NCBI RefSeq assembly: GCF_002632465.1 | Contig: NZ_NIBS01000002.1 | Coordinates: forward strand, 290,481-354,480 | Source: Xenorhabdus budapestensis | Lineage (GTDB): Bacteria > Pseudomonadota > Gammaproteobacteria > Enterobacterales > Enterobacteriaceae | Length of the DNA stretch: 64,000 nt | Direction: 5' to 3' | Shown: in pieces, positions 27,818 to 37,235 of the stretch | How positions within the stretch are numbered: position 1 is the stretch's first letter | How the letters are laid out: each line of letters begins with the position of its first letter | Notes under the pieces: generated by a model | The model's database searches: none | The model's input: the letters and a program-made list of their open reading frames with translations, nothing else | What the model was told of the DNA's origin: nothing | Program-made: the position numbers and the translations under genes

Positions 27818-28954
27818 TCAATTATCGACCAGCAAATCTAAATTAATTTCTGCAATAGACTTTGCTCCCGTCAATGTCATTGCAACCCGTATTTCTTTAT
27901 CAATCAGATCCAATAAATTAGAAACTCCTGCTTCTCCAGCTGCTGCCAATGCAAAAGCAAAAGCACGCCCCAATAAAACACTGTCAGCACCCAATGCGAT
28001 CATTCGTACTACATCCAATCCGGTACGAATACCGGAGTCAACCAGAATAGTAGTATCATTTTTGACAGCATCCGCAATAGTCGGTAAAGCCCTGGCGGTT
28101 GAAAGAACACCATCCAGCTGGCGTCCTCCATGATTAGAAACCACAATACCATCCGCGCCAAAACGGACAGCATCCTTAGCATCGTCAGGATCGAGGATAC
28201 CTTTAATAATCATTTGTCCTTTCCAGCAATCGCGGATCCACTCTAAATCTTTCCACGATATGGATGGATCAAAATTGTTTCCCAGCCAACCAATATAATC
28301 CCCCAATTTGGTAGGTATACCGCGATATTTAGATATATTGCCGAGATCATGGGGTTTACCCATCAAGCCAACATCCCATGCCCACTGAGGATGGGTTATC
28401 ACCTGCAAAAAACGCCGTATAGAAGCATTCGGGCCACTCATACCTGAATGTGCATCACGATAACGAGCACCGGGTACAGGCATATCAACAGTAAATACCA
28501 GATTTTTAACACCGGCTGCCTCTGCTCTTTCCAGAACATTACGCATAAAACCACGATCTTTCAGTACATAAAGCTGGAACCATATTGGACGCTCAATTGC
28601 AGAAGCAACTTCTTCAATCGGGCATATTGACAATGTCGATAACGTAAATGGAATACCCTTTTTAGCAGCAGCTCGTGCAGCCTGTACTTCCCCACGACGA
28701 GCGTACATCCCACTTAATCCAACGGGAGCCAATGCCACGGGCATTGACATTTTTTCCCCAAATAAACTGGTTTCCAGATTCAGTTCAGACATGTCTTTCA
28801 GTACACGCTGACGCAGTTCAATGTGAGATAAGTCTTCGGTATTGCGTTTCAAGGTATGCTCTGCATAAGCTCCACCGTCAATATAGTGGAACAGGAAAGG
28901 GGGTAACTTAGCCTGTGCAGCAGCCCGATAATCAGTTGAAGCAGAAATAATCAT
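27818..28954 (-). CDS. lldD: FMN-dependent L-lactate dehydrogenase LldD
   Basis: Membrane-associated flavoenzyme oxidising L-lactate to pyruvate and feeding electrons to quinone. From ATG 28954 (AGAGGT ribosome binding site) it has 378 residues, against 396 in E. coli; the difference is a shorter C-terminal tail ending [14 protein letters not shown] and substrate motifs are present: [44 protein letters not shown], catalytic histidine in [10 protein letters not shown], and [13 protein letters not shown]. The lactate permease and regulator genes (lldP, lldR) are not adjacent. Confidence 0.95.
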   Translation of the reverse strand: MIISASTDYRAAAQAKLPPFLFHYIDGGAYAEHTLKRNTEDLSHIELRQRVLKDMSELNLETSLFGEKMSMPVALAPVGLSGMYARRGEVQAARAAAKKGIPFTLSTLSICPIEEVASAIERPIWFQLYVLKDRGFMRNVLERAEAAGVKNLVFTVDMPVPGARYRDAHSGMSGPNASIRRFLQVITHPQWAWDVGLMGKPHDLGNISKYRGIPTKLGDYIGWLGNNFDPSISWKDLEWIRDCWKGQMIIKGILDPDDAKDAVRFGADGIVVSNHGGRQLDGVLSTARALPTIADAVKNDTTILVDSGIRTGLDVVRMIALGADSVLLGRAFAFALAAAGEAGVSNLLDLIDKEIRVAMTLTGAKSIAEINLDLLVDN

Positions 28955-29145
28955 GATTTGTACCTCTACCCAAAATGGAGTGGACGGCAATAGTATTGTT
29001 CTGGTTAATCATATTGCCCATGACTAATGCATCAAACAACGCAATAAGAAGCTTAAAAATACATAAACTTGTTTCACAAAACATCCGTTTTATTTGATGA
29101 TAATTCAGGTGAAACAACAAAAGGTTAGTGATCTAAAGAGAAATA

Positions 29146-29168
29146 TAGTGGGCGAATATCGCCCACTA
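29146..29168 (-). terminator. Terminator-like hairpin after the ydeN-like gene
   Basis: Perfect 10 bp arms TAGTGGGCGA and TCGCCCACTA with a 3 nt loop, 37 bp past the stop of the minus-strand gene at 29205. Confidence 0.65.
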
Positions 29169-29204
29169 AGCTAAGAACATTACTAAGATCTGAGTTCTTG
29201 GTAT

Positions 29205-29807
29205 TTATCCTGATACGATAGTTTTCAGTGCATCATAAACAGGAAACAAACGGGTAAAACCTTCTCTATCAAGAAAATGGCCTGCATTTTCAATATTAAT
29301 GATTTCAGTTTGCAACGAATTGGCAAGGGAGTAGGATGATTGAGGAGAAACAATTTCATCATTGGAAGAAATAATGGAAATACGGTGTTTTGTCACTTCA
29401 CGCAAGAAGGCATAATTCAATGGATGAAGAGTAAAACTTTCTAACTCTGGCAAAGTACACTGCACAGAATCAAATCCTGAGACTAAAATATACCCACCAA
29501 TTTGATTGGTTGTGGAGCATATTGCCTCTAAATACCGAAGTAAAGTCACACAACCAAGACTGTGGCCAATAAAAATTGTGTTATCGTCTGCTTTGGGGGC
29601 AACCTCAATCAATTTTTTGGCCCATGCTTCAGGTTTAGGTGATAACGAATCGGGCATTTCTGGCACAATCACTTCTGCACCTTGTTCAGTCAGCACTTCA
29701 CTTAACCAGGGAAACCAGTGCGATGAAGGTGAAGCAGTATAGCCATGAACAATGATAACTTTCTTACCAGAAAACCAATCAGGATCCTTTGCTGTTAGCT
29801 GTGTCAT
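29205..29807 (-). CDS. RBBP9/YdeN-family serine hydrolase
   Basis: Small alpha/beta hydrolase of 200 residues. The nucleophile is S83 in FIGHSLGCVT, with D150 (SSNDEIVS) and H177 (NAGHFLD) completing the triad, and the oxyanion motif HGYTASPSSHWFPWL near the N terminus. E. coli YdeN is a relative of unknown substrate. No partner genes are evident; it may be an esterase. Start and length fit the family. Confidence 0.88.
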   Translation of the reverse strand: MTQLTAKDPDWFSGKKVIIVHGYTASPSSHWFPWLSEVLTEQGAEVIVPEMPDSLSPKPEAWAKKLIEVAPKADDNTIFIGHSLGCVTLLRYLEAICSTTNQIGGYILVSGFDSVQCTLPELESFTLHPLNYAFLREVTKHRISIISSNDEIVSPQSSYSLANSLQTEIINIENAGHFLDREGFTRLFPVYDALKTIVSG

Positions 29808-29905
29808 TTATCTTATCCTAGTGAGTAACAATTTCAGTTTATAGAGAGAAGTCTAATAGCAGAGAATTTTCTAACATAGTCATATTGTTGTTTCCAACAT
29901 ATATC

Positions 29906-30085
29906 CTATTTTTTTAATTTTTCACGCACAGTCATCAAAGCAAAACCTAACAAATTCAATCCATCCCATGTTAACGGATTACAAATATTAGAATTGTCCT
30001 CTGCCATTCCAATACCCCAAATCCGATCAACAGGACTGGCTTCTACCAATACTTTATCGCCTGTCTGCAATAAAAATCTTTCCAT
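29906..30085 (-). pseudogene. NADAR (YbiA-like) C-terminal remnant
   Basis: Reading from about 30110 the frame gives FSQNPSMERFLLQTGDKVLV, then VDRIWGIGMAED and GLNLLGFALMTVRE, which is the C-terminal third of NADAR-family proteins (YbiA, which hydrolyses riboflavin intermediates). An ATG at 30085 would give only 59 residues, and the upstream half, with most of the active site, is gone (an in-frame stop lies near 30115). Confidence 0.75.
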
Positions 30086-30214
30086 TGATGGATTTTGAGA
30101 AAATATATAAATTACTCAATATATTAATATGCAATAAGAATACTAAAAATAGCAAACTATAAAGCCACTAAGTAAAAAATTCATCTTTAAATGATCATAA
30201 CTGGCATTACAAGA

Positions 30215-30655
30215 TCACTTAGCACCTAACTTTCTTCCTATAACAAATACTGCCACCAACCCAATTAAATCAATTGTAATGAGTGTTCCTGCAAACACCA
30301 TTTCACCTCTGAGTGCAAAAAACGTAGCGATAATCAAAATAAACATTGCAATAGAAAAACCCATCCATTGCCCTCTTCTATCCTTTTTTATCATGCCATC
30401 CAGTGCCAACTTTTGATTATCATACTGAAATTTTTGCTCTTTTTCCCTGAGCAATAATATTCTCTCTGTGCTGCCAGAAAGAATGGACTCATAGTCCCTC
30501 AAAACATCAGGGGGAGGAAGAGGCCCCAAACAATCAGAACCAATTTGATTTTTTAAACCTTGTTTATCGTTCAAAATTCCTTGGTAATCATTCGCGGGCA
30601 TAATATCTAAAATACTCCCCATTGCACTAATATAATGACGAAAGTGATATTCCAT
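30215..30655 (-). CDS. DUF2335-family membrane protein
   Basis: 146 residues. The N-terminal half is soluble (GPLPPPDVLRDYESILSGST, a block typical of DUF2335), followed by a charged helix (RILLLREKEQKFQYDNQKLA) and two C-terminal TM helices (about 98-115 and 120-140). DUF2335 proteins are often found in prophages and accessory islands; their role is not established, though an exclusion or abortive role has been a natural guess. It lies 110 bp downstream of the cro-like gene on the same strand, so it could be part of the lytic-direction transcript of this immunity region. Confidence 0.7.
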   Translation of the reverse strand: MEYHFRHYISAMGSILDIMPANDYQGILNDKQGLKNQIGSDCLGPLPPPDVLRDYESILSGSTERILLLREKEQKFQYDNQKLALDGMIKKDRRGQWMGFSIAMFILIIATFFALRGEMVFAGTLITIDLIGLVAVFVIGRKLGAK

Positions 30656-30765
30656 ATTTTCTCCGAGACAATATACACAAAATGTATAAGAATAAAATCA
30701 ATGAAATAATTAAAGTTAATCAGTAATTGATATTACCTAATTCCGTCTAAGGTTCTTTCTCTTCG

Positions 30766-30960
30766 CTATACAGTATGTTTCTGGCTGGGAAATGACCGAC
30801 ACTCTTCCGCTTTATAGCTACCATCCTCCTGACGAATCAAAAATATTTTACGACCAGCCCGTAATGCCTTACTGATAGCAGTTTGATGAACACCAATCAG
30901 ACTTGCTGTTTTAGCCTGACCATTCTGTTTCACATATTCTGATAATGGTATTTTTTCCAT
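30766..30960 (-). CDS. Cro-like phage repressor
   Basis: A 64-residue helix-turn-helix protein (SEYVKQNGQAKTASLIGVHQTAISKALRAGR), resembling lambdoid Cro proteins, with a beta strand (KIFLIRQEDGSYKAEECRSF) after the DNA-binding helix. Divergent from the cI-like gene across a 98 bp region with three operators. A strong AGGAGG-type ribosome binding site (minus strand of TTTTCCTCCTG) precedes its ATG. Confidence 0.85.
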   Translation of the reverse strand: MEKIPLSEYVKQNGQAKTASLIGVHQTAISKALRAGRKIFLIRQEDGSYKAEECRSFPSQKHTV

Positions 30961-30984
30961 ATTTTCCTCCTGTATTTCTCAAAT

Positions 30985-31047
30985 AATATCCAAAGTATTA
31001 AATATTTCAATATTTTTAGTATTTATCATTTCAATAGCATTGGTATT
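30985..31047. promoter_or_regulatory. Tripartite operator between cro-like and cI-like genes
   Basis: Three 15 bp sites share the form AATA-N6-GTATT: AATATCCAAAGTATT (30985-30999), AATATTTTTAGTATT (31009-31023) and AATAGCATTGGTATT (31033-31047). Their starts are exactly 24 bp apart. Such spacing places the sites on nearly related faces, as in lambda OR1-OR3. Promoters for both genes must overlap these sites. Confidence 0.85.
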
Positions 31048-31058
31048 AAAATGCGTTC

Positions 31059-31769
31059 ATGAAAAAGAAACTTACAACAGAACAACTCGCAGATGCCAAA
31101 CGTTTGAAAGACATATATGAGTCAAAGAAAAAACAGTTAGGTATCTCTCAGGAAAAATTCGCGGACGAACTTGACAAAAGTCAGGGGGCTATTTCACACT
31201 ATCTTAACGGCACAAATGCCCTTAATTTGGAGATAGCAGCCGATTTCGCCAACAAATTAGGGGTTAAAATTAATGATTTCAGTCCATCATTAGACAAACA
31301 AGCAAGGAAACTGCTCACCGCAGTCTATGGCGATAATATGACTTTGGTTGACGATGTAACCTCTTATAAGCAATACCCACTACTCAACTGGGCTGATGCT
31401 GGAAATTGGTGCGAAGAACCTATATCGCTATACCATAGAAATAATATTAAACAGTACGACACTTCTGTTGAATGTTCATACCGTGCCTTTTGGCTGGAAG
31501 TAAAAGATGATTCAATGAATTCACCAAATGGCTTGAGCATACCGCAAGGAATGATTATCTTGGTTGATCCGGAAGTAAAACCTATCGCCAACAATTTGGT
31601 CGTCGCAAAGCTTGAAGGGGAAAAGAAACTGACTTTCAAGCAATTGATTACAGAAGGGTATGATACTTATCTTAAACCTCTGAATCCCCAATATAATATG
31701 ATACCTCTCAGTGATAAAATTCATATTCTGGGTGTCGTTGTCGAGGCCAAAATAGCTCGGTTGCCATAA
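31059..31769 (+). CDS. CI-like repressor with S24 self-cleavage domain
   Basis: 236 residues. The N-terminal HTH_3 domain (SQEKFADELDKSQGAISHYLNG) binds operators. The C-terminal LexA/CI S24 peptidase domain has the scissile A114-G115 (NWADAGNW), the nucleophile S152 (EVKDDSMNSP) and the general base K194 (KLTFKQLI). All three are intact, so RecA-stimulated autocleavage, and thus SOS induction, is expected. The gene reads away from cro over the shared operator. No integrase, replication or structural phage genes are adjacent, so the module is an orphan remnant or controls something other than a prophage. Confidence 0.93.
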   Translation: MKKKLTTEQLADAKRLKDIYESKKKQLGISQEKFADELDKSQGAISHYLNGTNALNLEIAADFANKLGVKINDFSPSLDKQARKLLTAVYGDNMTLVDDVTSYKQYPLLNWADAGNWCEEPISLYHRNNIKQYDTSVECSYRAFWLEVKDDSMNSPNGLSIPQGMIILVDPEVKPIANNLVVAKLEGEKKLTFKQLITEGYDTYLKPLNPQYNMIPLSDKIHILGVVVEAKIARLP

Positions 31770-31909
31770 AAAACCACCAGCCAGCGAATCTGCTACACTT
31801 TTTGTGATATTTCTTATTAGGAGCTGGCTGGATATTTTTAGTAAGCTACAAATATCCAATAGAATGATAAATAGACTTTTAATAGAGAAATATCATCAAA
31901 TAGGTAGAT

Positions 31910-32041
31910 ATGAACAAAATCATTGCCATTTCAGGCAAAACATCTTTATCAAAACAGCTATCAACCCTGCTGAATGCTGCCATGCTGTCTTGGGATGATT
32001 TCGACCCTATATCAAAATATCCTGATGATTATGTTTTATAA
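31910..32041 (+). pseudogene. P-loop nucleoside/uridine-kinase-like gene remnant
   Basis: A 43-codon frame (MNKIIAISGKTSLSKQLSTL ... LSWDDFDPISKYPDDYV) resembles the start of small P-loop kinases, which normally read ISG-x-GGSGKTT. Here several Walker A residues are missing and the frame stops at 32041. Likely a dead fragment. Confidence 0.6.
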
Positions 32042-32127
32042 TTTTTTTAAGTGACCGCCAAAACGGTCATATTTAGTATAAAATGGCGATTACACAAAAC
32101 CGCAAAACACTCTGTCAAAAATGTCTT

Positions 32128-32424
32128 TCAACGACCTGTATATTTTTTACCCTCTTTTATCCGTTTTTTTAATTCCTGTGCGTACTCATCTAAATTACGC
32201 AAATCACATTTTGTTTTTTTTATATACATTTCAGCTTCGCCCTTGCTATACCCCTGCAATTCACTAATCGTTCTAAAAGAAGTATTTTTTATTTTTTGCA
32301 TTATCTCTTCCACTCCCTTTTCCGAATACTTAGGGCACCCATAATACCAATATTTTTCATTAGCCATAACTGGTAAAGATGCAAACAGCAACACTACAAA
32401 AATAAAGAAATGACGATATTTCAT
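32128..32424 (-). CDS. Small hypothetical exported protein
   Basis: Not recognised. 98 residues with a signal peptide (RHFFIFVVLLFASLPVMA, cleavage after VMA near residue 21), then a mature protein of about 77 residues with two cysteines (GCPKYSE and KCDLRNL) that could pair, and lysine-rich helices. A TAAAACAAGGTAGTA-type leader precedes the ATG. It lies between a kinase remnant and an IS110 pseudogene, in accessory DNA. Confidence 0.6.
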   Translation of the reverse strand: MKYRHFFIFVVLLFASLPVMANEKYWYYGCPKYSEKGVEEIMQKIKNTSFRTISELQGYSKGEAEMYIKKTKCDLRNLDEYAQELKKRIKEGKKYTGR

Positions 32425-32682
32425 ATTACTACCTTGTTTTAAATTAACCAGACTTAGCCCCTATCTCTTCAGATTGTTCTATTTGCTATCTTGAGCCTGA
32501 ATTGAGCTCAATCAAAACACAAAATGAACACATATTTGGGATAGGACATTAATAAATATAGCCAACTTATCAAAAAATACAGAAAAATTAAGAGTGACTG
32601 TAGTAACGTGATGGATGCCCTCTTTTTTAGCACCACTTTTAGATGAGGAAGAACACTACAAGCCATAATATCAATTGGCTTA

Positions 32683-32810
32683 TATACCAAATGGATTTCA
32701 AGTTGCATCGCGGCGGCAAGGGAATGACAAATTCGTCGGGAACGAATTTACCCAGCCAAAGGCAGGCCTCCGGAGAGAGGCAGAAGCCTCTTGTATCTTG
32801 AAAGTGAGTT
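32683..32810. repeat. Palindromic intergenic repeat element (Photorhabdus/Xenorhabdus type)
   Basis: Begins TATACCAAATGGATTTCAAG, with the core GTTGCATCGCGGCGGCAAGG, and ends near TATCTTGAAAGTGA, so the ends are imperfect inverted repeats (TTTCAAG / CTTGAAA). I recall many similar intergenic copies in Photorhabdus and Xenorhabdus genomes. It does not encode protein. A shortened relative is at 60077-60118. Confidence 0.65.
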
Positions 32811-32964
32811 AGAATAAATACAATTAGATTTGACAAGTGTATGCAGCCTGATGAGCCTCGGGGTTTAAAGCCCGTTAATGAGCAACCGGCGCATTCATTG
32901 AGCCACTCATCTGAAACCCGAACAGTTGTCCGTCATCCATCACGTATTTGCAAGGCAGGGTAAT

Positions 32965-33932
<968 letters not shown>

Positions 33933-33979
33933 AAATATCGTTCAAGACAGATACTGTGTTTCCTGTCAAACACAATGTA

Positions 33980-34045
33980 AGCTTTGATCAAAGCTCAGAC
34001 CGCTGACAAACCCCGTTATTTTCAACGAGGTTTGTCAGCGGTCTG
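33980..34045. repeat. Two abutting palindromes at the right end of the IS110 remnant
   Basis: AGCTTTGATCAAAGCT (33980-33995) is a perfect 16 bp palindrome. Directly after it comes an inverted repeat with perfect 17 bp arms CAGACCGCTGACAAACC (33996-34012) and its complement (34029-34045), loop 16 nt. Two further hairpins follow within 45 bp. Confidence 0.85.
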
Positions 34046-34048
34046 AAG

Positions 34049-34089
34049 ATAGGGGCTATGCCCCTTTTAATTTTTACCCTGAAGGGTAA
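34049..34089. terminator. Tandem terminator hairpins between the IS remnant and tfoX
   Basis: AGGGGC-TAT-GCCCCT (34051-34065) is followed by TTTAATTTTT on the plus strand. TTACCCT-GA-AGGGTAA (34074-34089) lies 10 bp past the tfoX stop and is followed by an A/T-rich tract on the minus strand. Confidence 0.7.
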
Positions 34090-34098
34090 TTAATTACT

Positions 34099-34698
34099 TC
34101 ATTCTAATTCTTTATGCCAGAGCAACAAATCATGTCGTAATTTTTCTGGTAAAACAGCGACATGACAACCTTCTATTGCACCAGCCAACGCAAGCAATAC
34201 ATTAACACTCATCTTTTTCCTATTTCGCTGCAATTTAAGATAAGTCGCTTTTGCTCCCAACACGCGCAATTCTTCTACTTTAGATATGCCTATTTTCCAT
34301 AATTGACGCTCCAGAACTATCCCCAGATTGGGAAGATCCTTTAACCTGAGAGGTATTTTCTGCCTGCTGATGATATCTGCTAATGTACATTGATAAGCCA
34401 AGTTGATATATTCAAATAATTGCTTTTGATCCTGCCAAAGCGACTCACCGACTCGGTAATACCGCAAAGCCACTGGAATGCCCCTTTTTAAATAGATAAA
34501 CTTCTCCATGCCTATGACTTTAAATAATACCTCTGCATGACTATTTCCTCGTAAATAAAGCTCTCCCTCAGAACTCAGGGCGAACAAGACTCCATCAATT
34601 GATAATCCAACTCCACCAAATTGAGACTTCTTTTTAAGTTTTCCCAGTGAAGATACACTATGTTCCAATTGATCAAAACGAGTCCCAGATAAAATCAT
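34099..34698 (-). CDS. sxy: Sxy/TfoX, competence regulator
   Basis: Sxy works with CRP to activate CRP-S promoters of competence genes. From ATG 34698 (GGAGTG ribosome binding site) the protein has 199 residues, against 209 in E. coli. TfoX N- and C-terminal domains are recognisable: SLGKLKKKSQFGGVGLSIDG, LYLRGN, LRYYRVGESLW, then LKDLPNLGIVLERQLWKIGI and LRVLGAKATYLKLQ. The frame is open 79 codons further upstream without similarity. Divergent from sulA as in E. coli. Confidence 0.92.
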   Translation of the reverse strand: MILSGTRFDQLEHSVSSLGKLKKKSQFGGVGLSIDGVLFALSSEGELYLRGNSHAEVLFKVIGMEKFIYLKRGIPVALRYYRVGESLWQDQKQLFEYINLAYQCTLADIISRQKIPLRLKDLPNLGIVLERQLWKIGISKVEELRVLGAKATYLKLQRNRKKMSVNVLLALAGAIEGCHVAVLPEKLRHDLLLWHKELE

Positions 34699-34909
34699 TT
34701 TTATCACTCCATGAATTATATCCTGATTAAATATTTTATATGCTATATCCATGTTTGCCATTAATGAAATAGATAACAAGAACAAGTAATTAAAACCATA
34801 CTCAATCTGTTCCAACCTGCCAATCATTAAGTTAGAAAAAAACTGTTTTATGTAAATTTTTGCGAAGCGCTTTGAAAAAAATACCCTTGCTTTTAGACAA
34901 ACAACCGAG

Positions 34910-34929
34910 TACTGTATAAATATACACGC
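34910..34929. promoter_or_regulatory. LexA (SOS) box upstream of sulA
   Basis: TACTGTATAAATATACACGC matches CTGT-N8-ACAG except that the last half-site reads ACAC. It is 20 bp upstream of the sulA start codon, the expected SOS operator position. Confidence 0.75.
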
Positions 34930-34948
34930 ATCCATGGTGGGGTGAACT

Positions 34949-35510
34949 ATGAATATTCAATTAATTTTGGAATATCTTATTGAGAATAAAATTAACCGTA
35001 ATAGAGCTCAAAAAATAGATAATGTGACAAATATCACATCTCCAAAATTACAATTCTCTATTGAATCTGGTCAGTCCACTTTACCAGCGACAAATTCTAT
35101 GGTTAGAGAATTGCTCTACAATGAGCAACAACCTACGATCAATCAAATCCTTCTCCCTTTATTACATCAATCTGGGAATGAAAATAGATGGTTACTCTGG
35201 ATTACACCTAATAGGAAACTAAGCCGCCAATGGCTAATAAATTCAGGCTTACCTTTAAGTAAAATTATTCAGTTAAACCAAATCCTTCCCATTGCCTCTC
35301 CTAATGCCATGGAGAAAGCACTAGCAAGTGGCAATTACAGTGTAGTTTTAGGATGGCTACCAGAATTGTCTGAAATATGAGGTGCAAAAACTACAGTTGG
35401 CAGCTCATAAAGGTACAGCATTAGGTTTGATTATGCGTCCACAGAATTTATCCGGCCAACTCAAGATATTATCAAGCACAATAAAAGTTCATTCTATTTA
35501 CTATCATTGA
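34949..35510 (+). pseudogene. sulA: SulA, SOS cell-division inhibitor, frameshifted
   Basis: SulA blocks FtsZ polymerisation during SOS. From ATG 34949 (GGGGTG ribosome binding site) the frame matches SulA up to NYSVVLGWLPELSEI and stops at 35380. The rest of SulA continues in the next frame: LAAHKGTALGLIMRPQN and IKVHSIYYH, ending at 35510; E. coli SulA ends in a similar way (KIHSNLYH). One extra base near 35376 explains the break. Joined length would be about 186 residues, against 169. The truncated product loses the conserved C-terminal region needed by SulA, so it is likely inactive, unless a +1 frameshift at ATA-TGA occurs. Confidence 0.8.
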
Positions 35511-35863
35511 ATTAAATTAGGATTTATCTCAATATTTTTTATAGTAAACAACCCGCCACTAATATCTGCTCTTATTTATAAGAAAATTCAACGTATTATA
35601 ACAGTAAATATCGTAAATTACCGTCAGTAACATTTAGCAATTGTAATTGTATATTTAAAAAATTTGCGTCACGAATCATAGTGTACTTGTAAGTTTTAAA
35701 GTTCGTTGTAGACTTTAACAAAGTTGGGATTGTACTTGCTAATCTTATATTTCAGGAGCCATCTATTGGTAGAAGTGCATATACCCAACTAAATATCTCA
35801 ACTAATGGCCAATAATAAAACTTTTAAGGCTAACTGCTTATTTGGATGATAACGAGGCGTACA

Positions 35864-37138
35864 ATGAAGAAGACAGCTATCGCAGTGGCAGTAGCAACTT
35901 TCGCAACTGTTGCTCAAGCAGCTCCCAAAGAGAATACCTGGTATGCTGGTGCTAAGTTAGGTTGGTCCCAGTTTAATAAAACAAAATTTACTGATTTCGG
36001 TTCTAATGCAGCAATATCGTATCGAATATTCAAGAAAGGGGTATCATATGAAAGTCAACCAAATTATCGCCCTACTCAGCCGTTTGCCGCAACAGGTAAT
36101 GCAACAGACAAAAATCAATTGGGTGCTGGAGCTTATATAGGTTATCAGGCAACTCCATATTTGGGTTTCGAACTGGGTTATGACTGGTTAGGGAGCATAA
36201 AATATAAAAGCTCCGCCAATAATGGGGATTTTCGTGCTCAGGGTGTACAGTTGACAGCAAAATTAAGCGTTCCGGTTACGAATGATTTAGATGTTTATAC
36301 CCGCCTGGGAGGGATGGTATGGCATTCAAAGGTTTCAGCCCATTATAATTCTAAAGACATATCTTATACAGGTGAATTTTTCAATATTAAGGGAGCTGAT
36401 GGTACGTATCCAGACTTAGCCTGGTCGCCAACTACAGACAAGGTAAATGTGAAAACCAGTAGTACAGGCATTTCTCCATTAATAGCTATTGGTGCTGAGT
36501 ACGCACTAACCAAAAATCTGGCAACTCGTTTGGATTATCAGTGGACCCCAAAAGTAGGTCGAGGGGGGGATGGTAACTCACGTCTGGATGGCCGTGAGGC
36601 TGCTATCGGTGCCCGACCGGATATTGGCCTGCTAACTGTTGGTATTTCTTACCGTTTTGGTCAGGATGAAGCAACCCCGGTTGCTGCACCTGTTACTCCG
36701 GCTCCAACTCCTGTTATCGAGAAAAAGAGCTTTACCCTACGCTCTGATGTTCTGTTCAACTTCAATAAATCAACATTGAAACTTGAAGGCAAGCATGAGC
36801 TGGATAATCTCTATAACCAACTAACGAAAATTGATCCAACTCAGGGGCATGTTTTGGTAATCGGTTATACTGACCGTATTGGTAGTCAACGCTATAATTT
36901 GCCTCTGTCTCAAAAACGTGCTCAATCCGTTGTAGACTACCTGGTAGCAAAAGGTATCCCTGCAAACAGTATTCAAGCTGAAGGTCGCGGTAAAGAAGAT
37001 CCTGTTACTGGGTCAGCATGTAATAACATCAAAGCTCGCGCTAAATTGATTGATTGCCTGGCACCAGACCGCCGTGTAATCATCAATATTCAAGGTACTC
37101 AGGAAATTAATCAGACTCAATCCAAAGTATCTCTGTAA
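35864..37138 (+). CDS. ompA: Outer membrane protein A with enlarged surface loops
   Basis: Eight-stranded outer-membrane barrel with a periplasmic peptidoglycan-binding domain. The start at 35864 follows GATAACGAGGCG, the same leader as E. coli ompA. The signal peptide ends VAQA (about residue 21). The 424-residue protein is 78 longer than E. coli OmpA (346). Compared by eye, loop 1 gains about 30 residues ([20 protein letters not shown] region), loop 3 about 33 ([20 protein letters not shown] region) and loop 4 about 11, while loop 2 is unchanged. A proline hinge ([14 protein letters not shown]) leads to the OmpA_C domain ([21 protein letters not shown]). Monocistronic, with a long untranslated leader and a strong terminator. 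Confidence 0.96.
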   Translation: MKKTAIAVAVATFATVAQAAPKENTWYAGAKLGWSQFNKTKFTDFGSNAAISYRIFKKGVSYESQPNYRPTQPFAATGNATDKNQLGAGAYIGYQATPYLGFELGYDWLGSIKYKSSANNGDFRAQGVQLTAKLSVPVTNDLDVYTRLGGMVWHSKVSAHYNSKDISYTGEFFNIKGADGTYPDLAWSPTTDKVNVKTSSTGISPLIAIGAEYALTKNLATRLDYQWTPKVGRGGDGNSRLDGREAAIGARPDIGLLTVGISYRFGQDEATPVAAPVTPAPTPVIEKKSFTLRSDVLFNFNKSTLKLEGKHELDNLYNQLTKIDPTQGHVLVIGYTDRIGSQRYNLPLSQKRAQSVVDYLVAKGIPANSIQAEGRGKEDPVTGSACNNIKARAKLIDCLAPDRRVIINIQGTQEINQTQSKVSL

Positions 37139-37162
37139 TATGCTCATTAGTAATAGAAGTGC

Positions 37163-37190
37163 AAACCCCATGCGTGAGCATGGGGTTTTA
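37163..37190. terminator. Bidirectional terminator between ompA and matP
   Basis: Perfect arms AAACCCCATGC and GCATGGGGTTT with loop GTGA, followed by TTTTATTT on the plus strand. Confidence 0.9.
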
Positions 37191-37235
37191 TTTGGCAGTA
37201 AACTTCGTCTGTCATCGTGCTATAAGCTGTTGGAT

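Noticed and set aside
32508..32836. Two overlapping minus-strand frames of about 65 codons
   Set aside because: They run through the palindromic repeat element and show no protein-like conservation or ribosome binding site.
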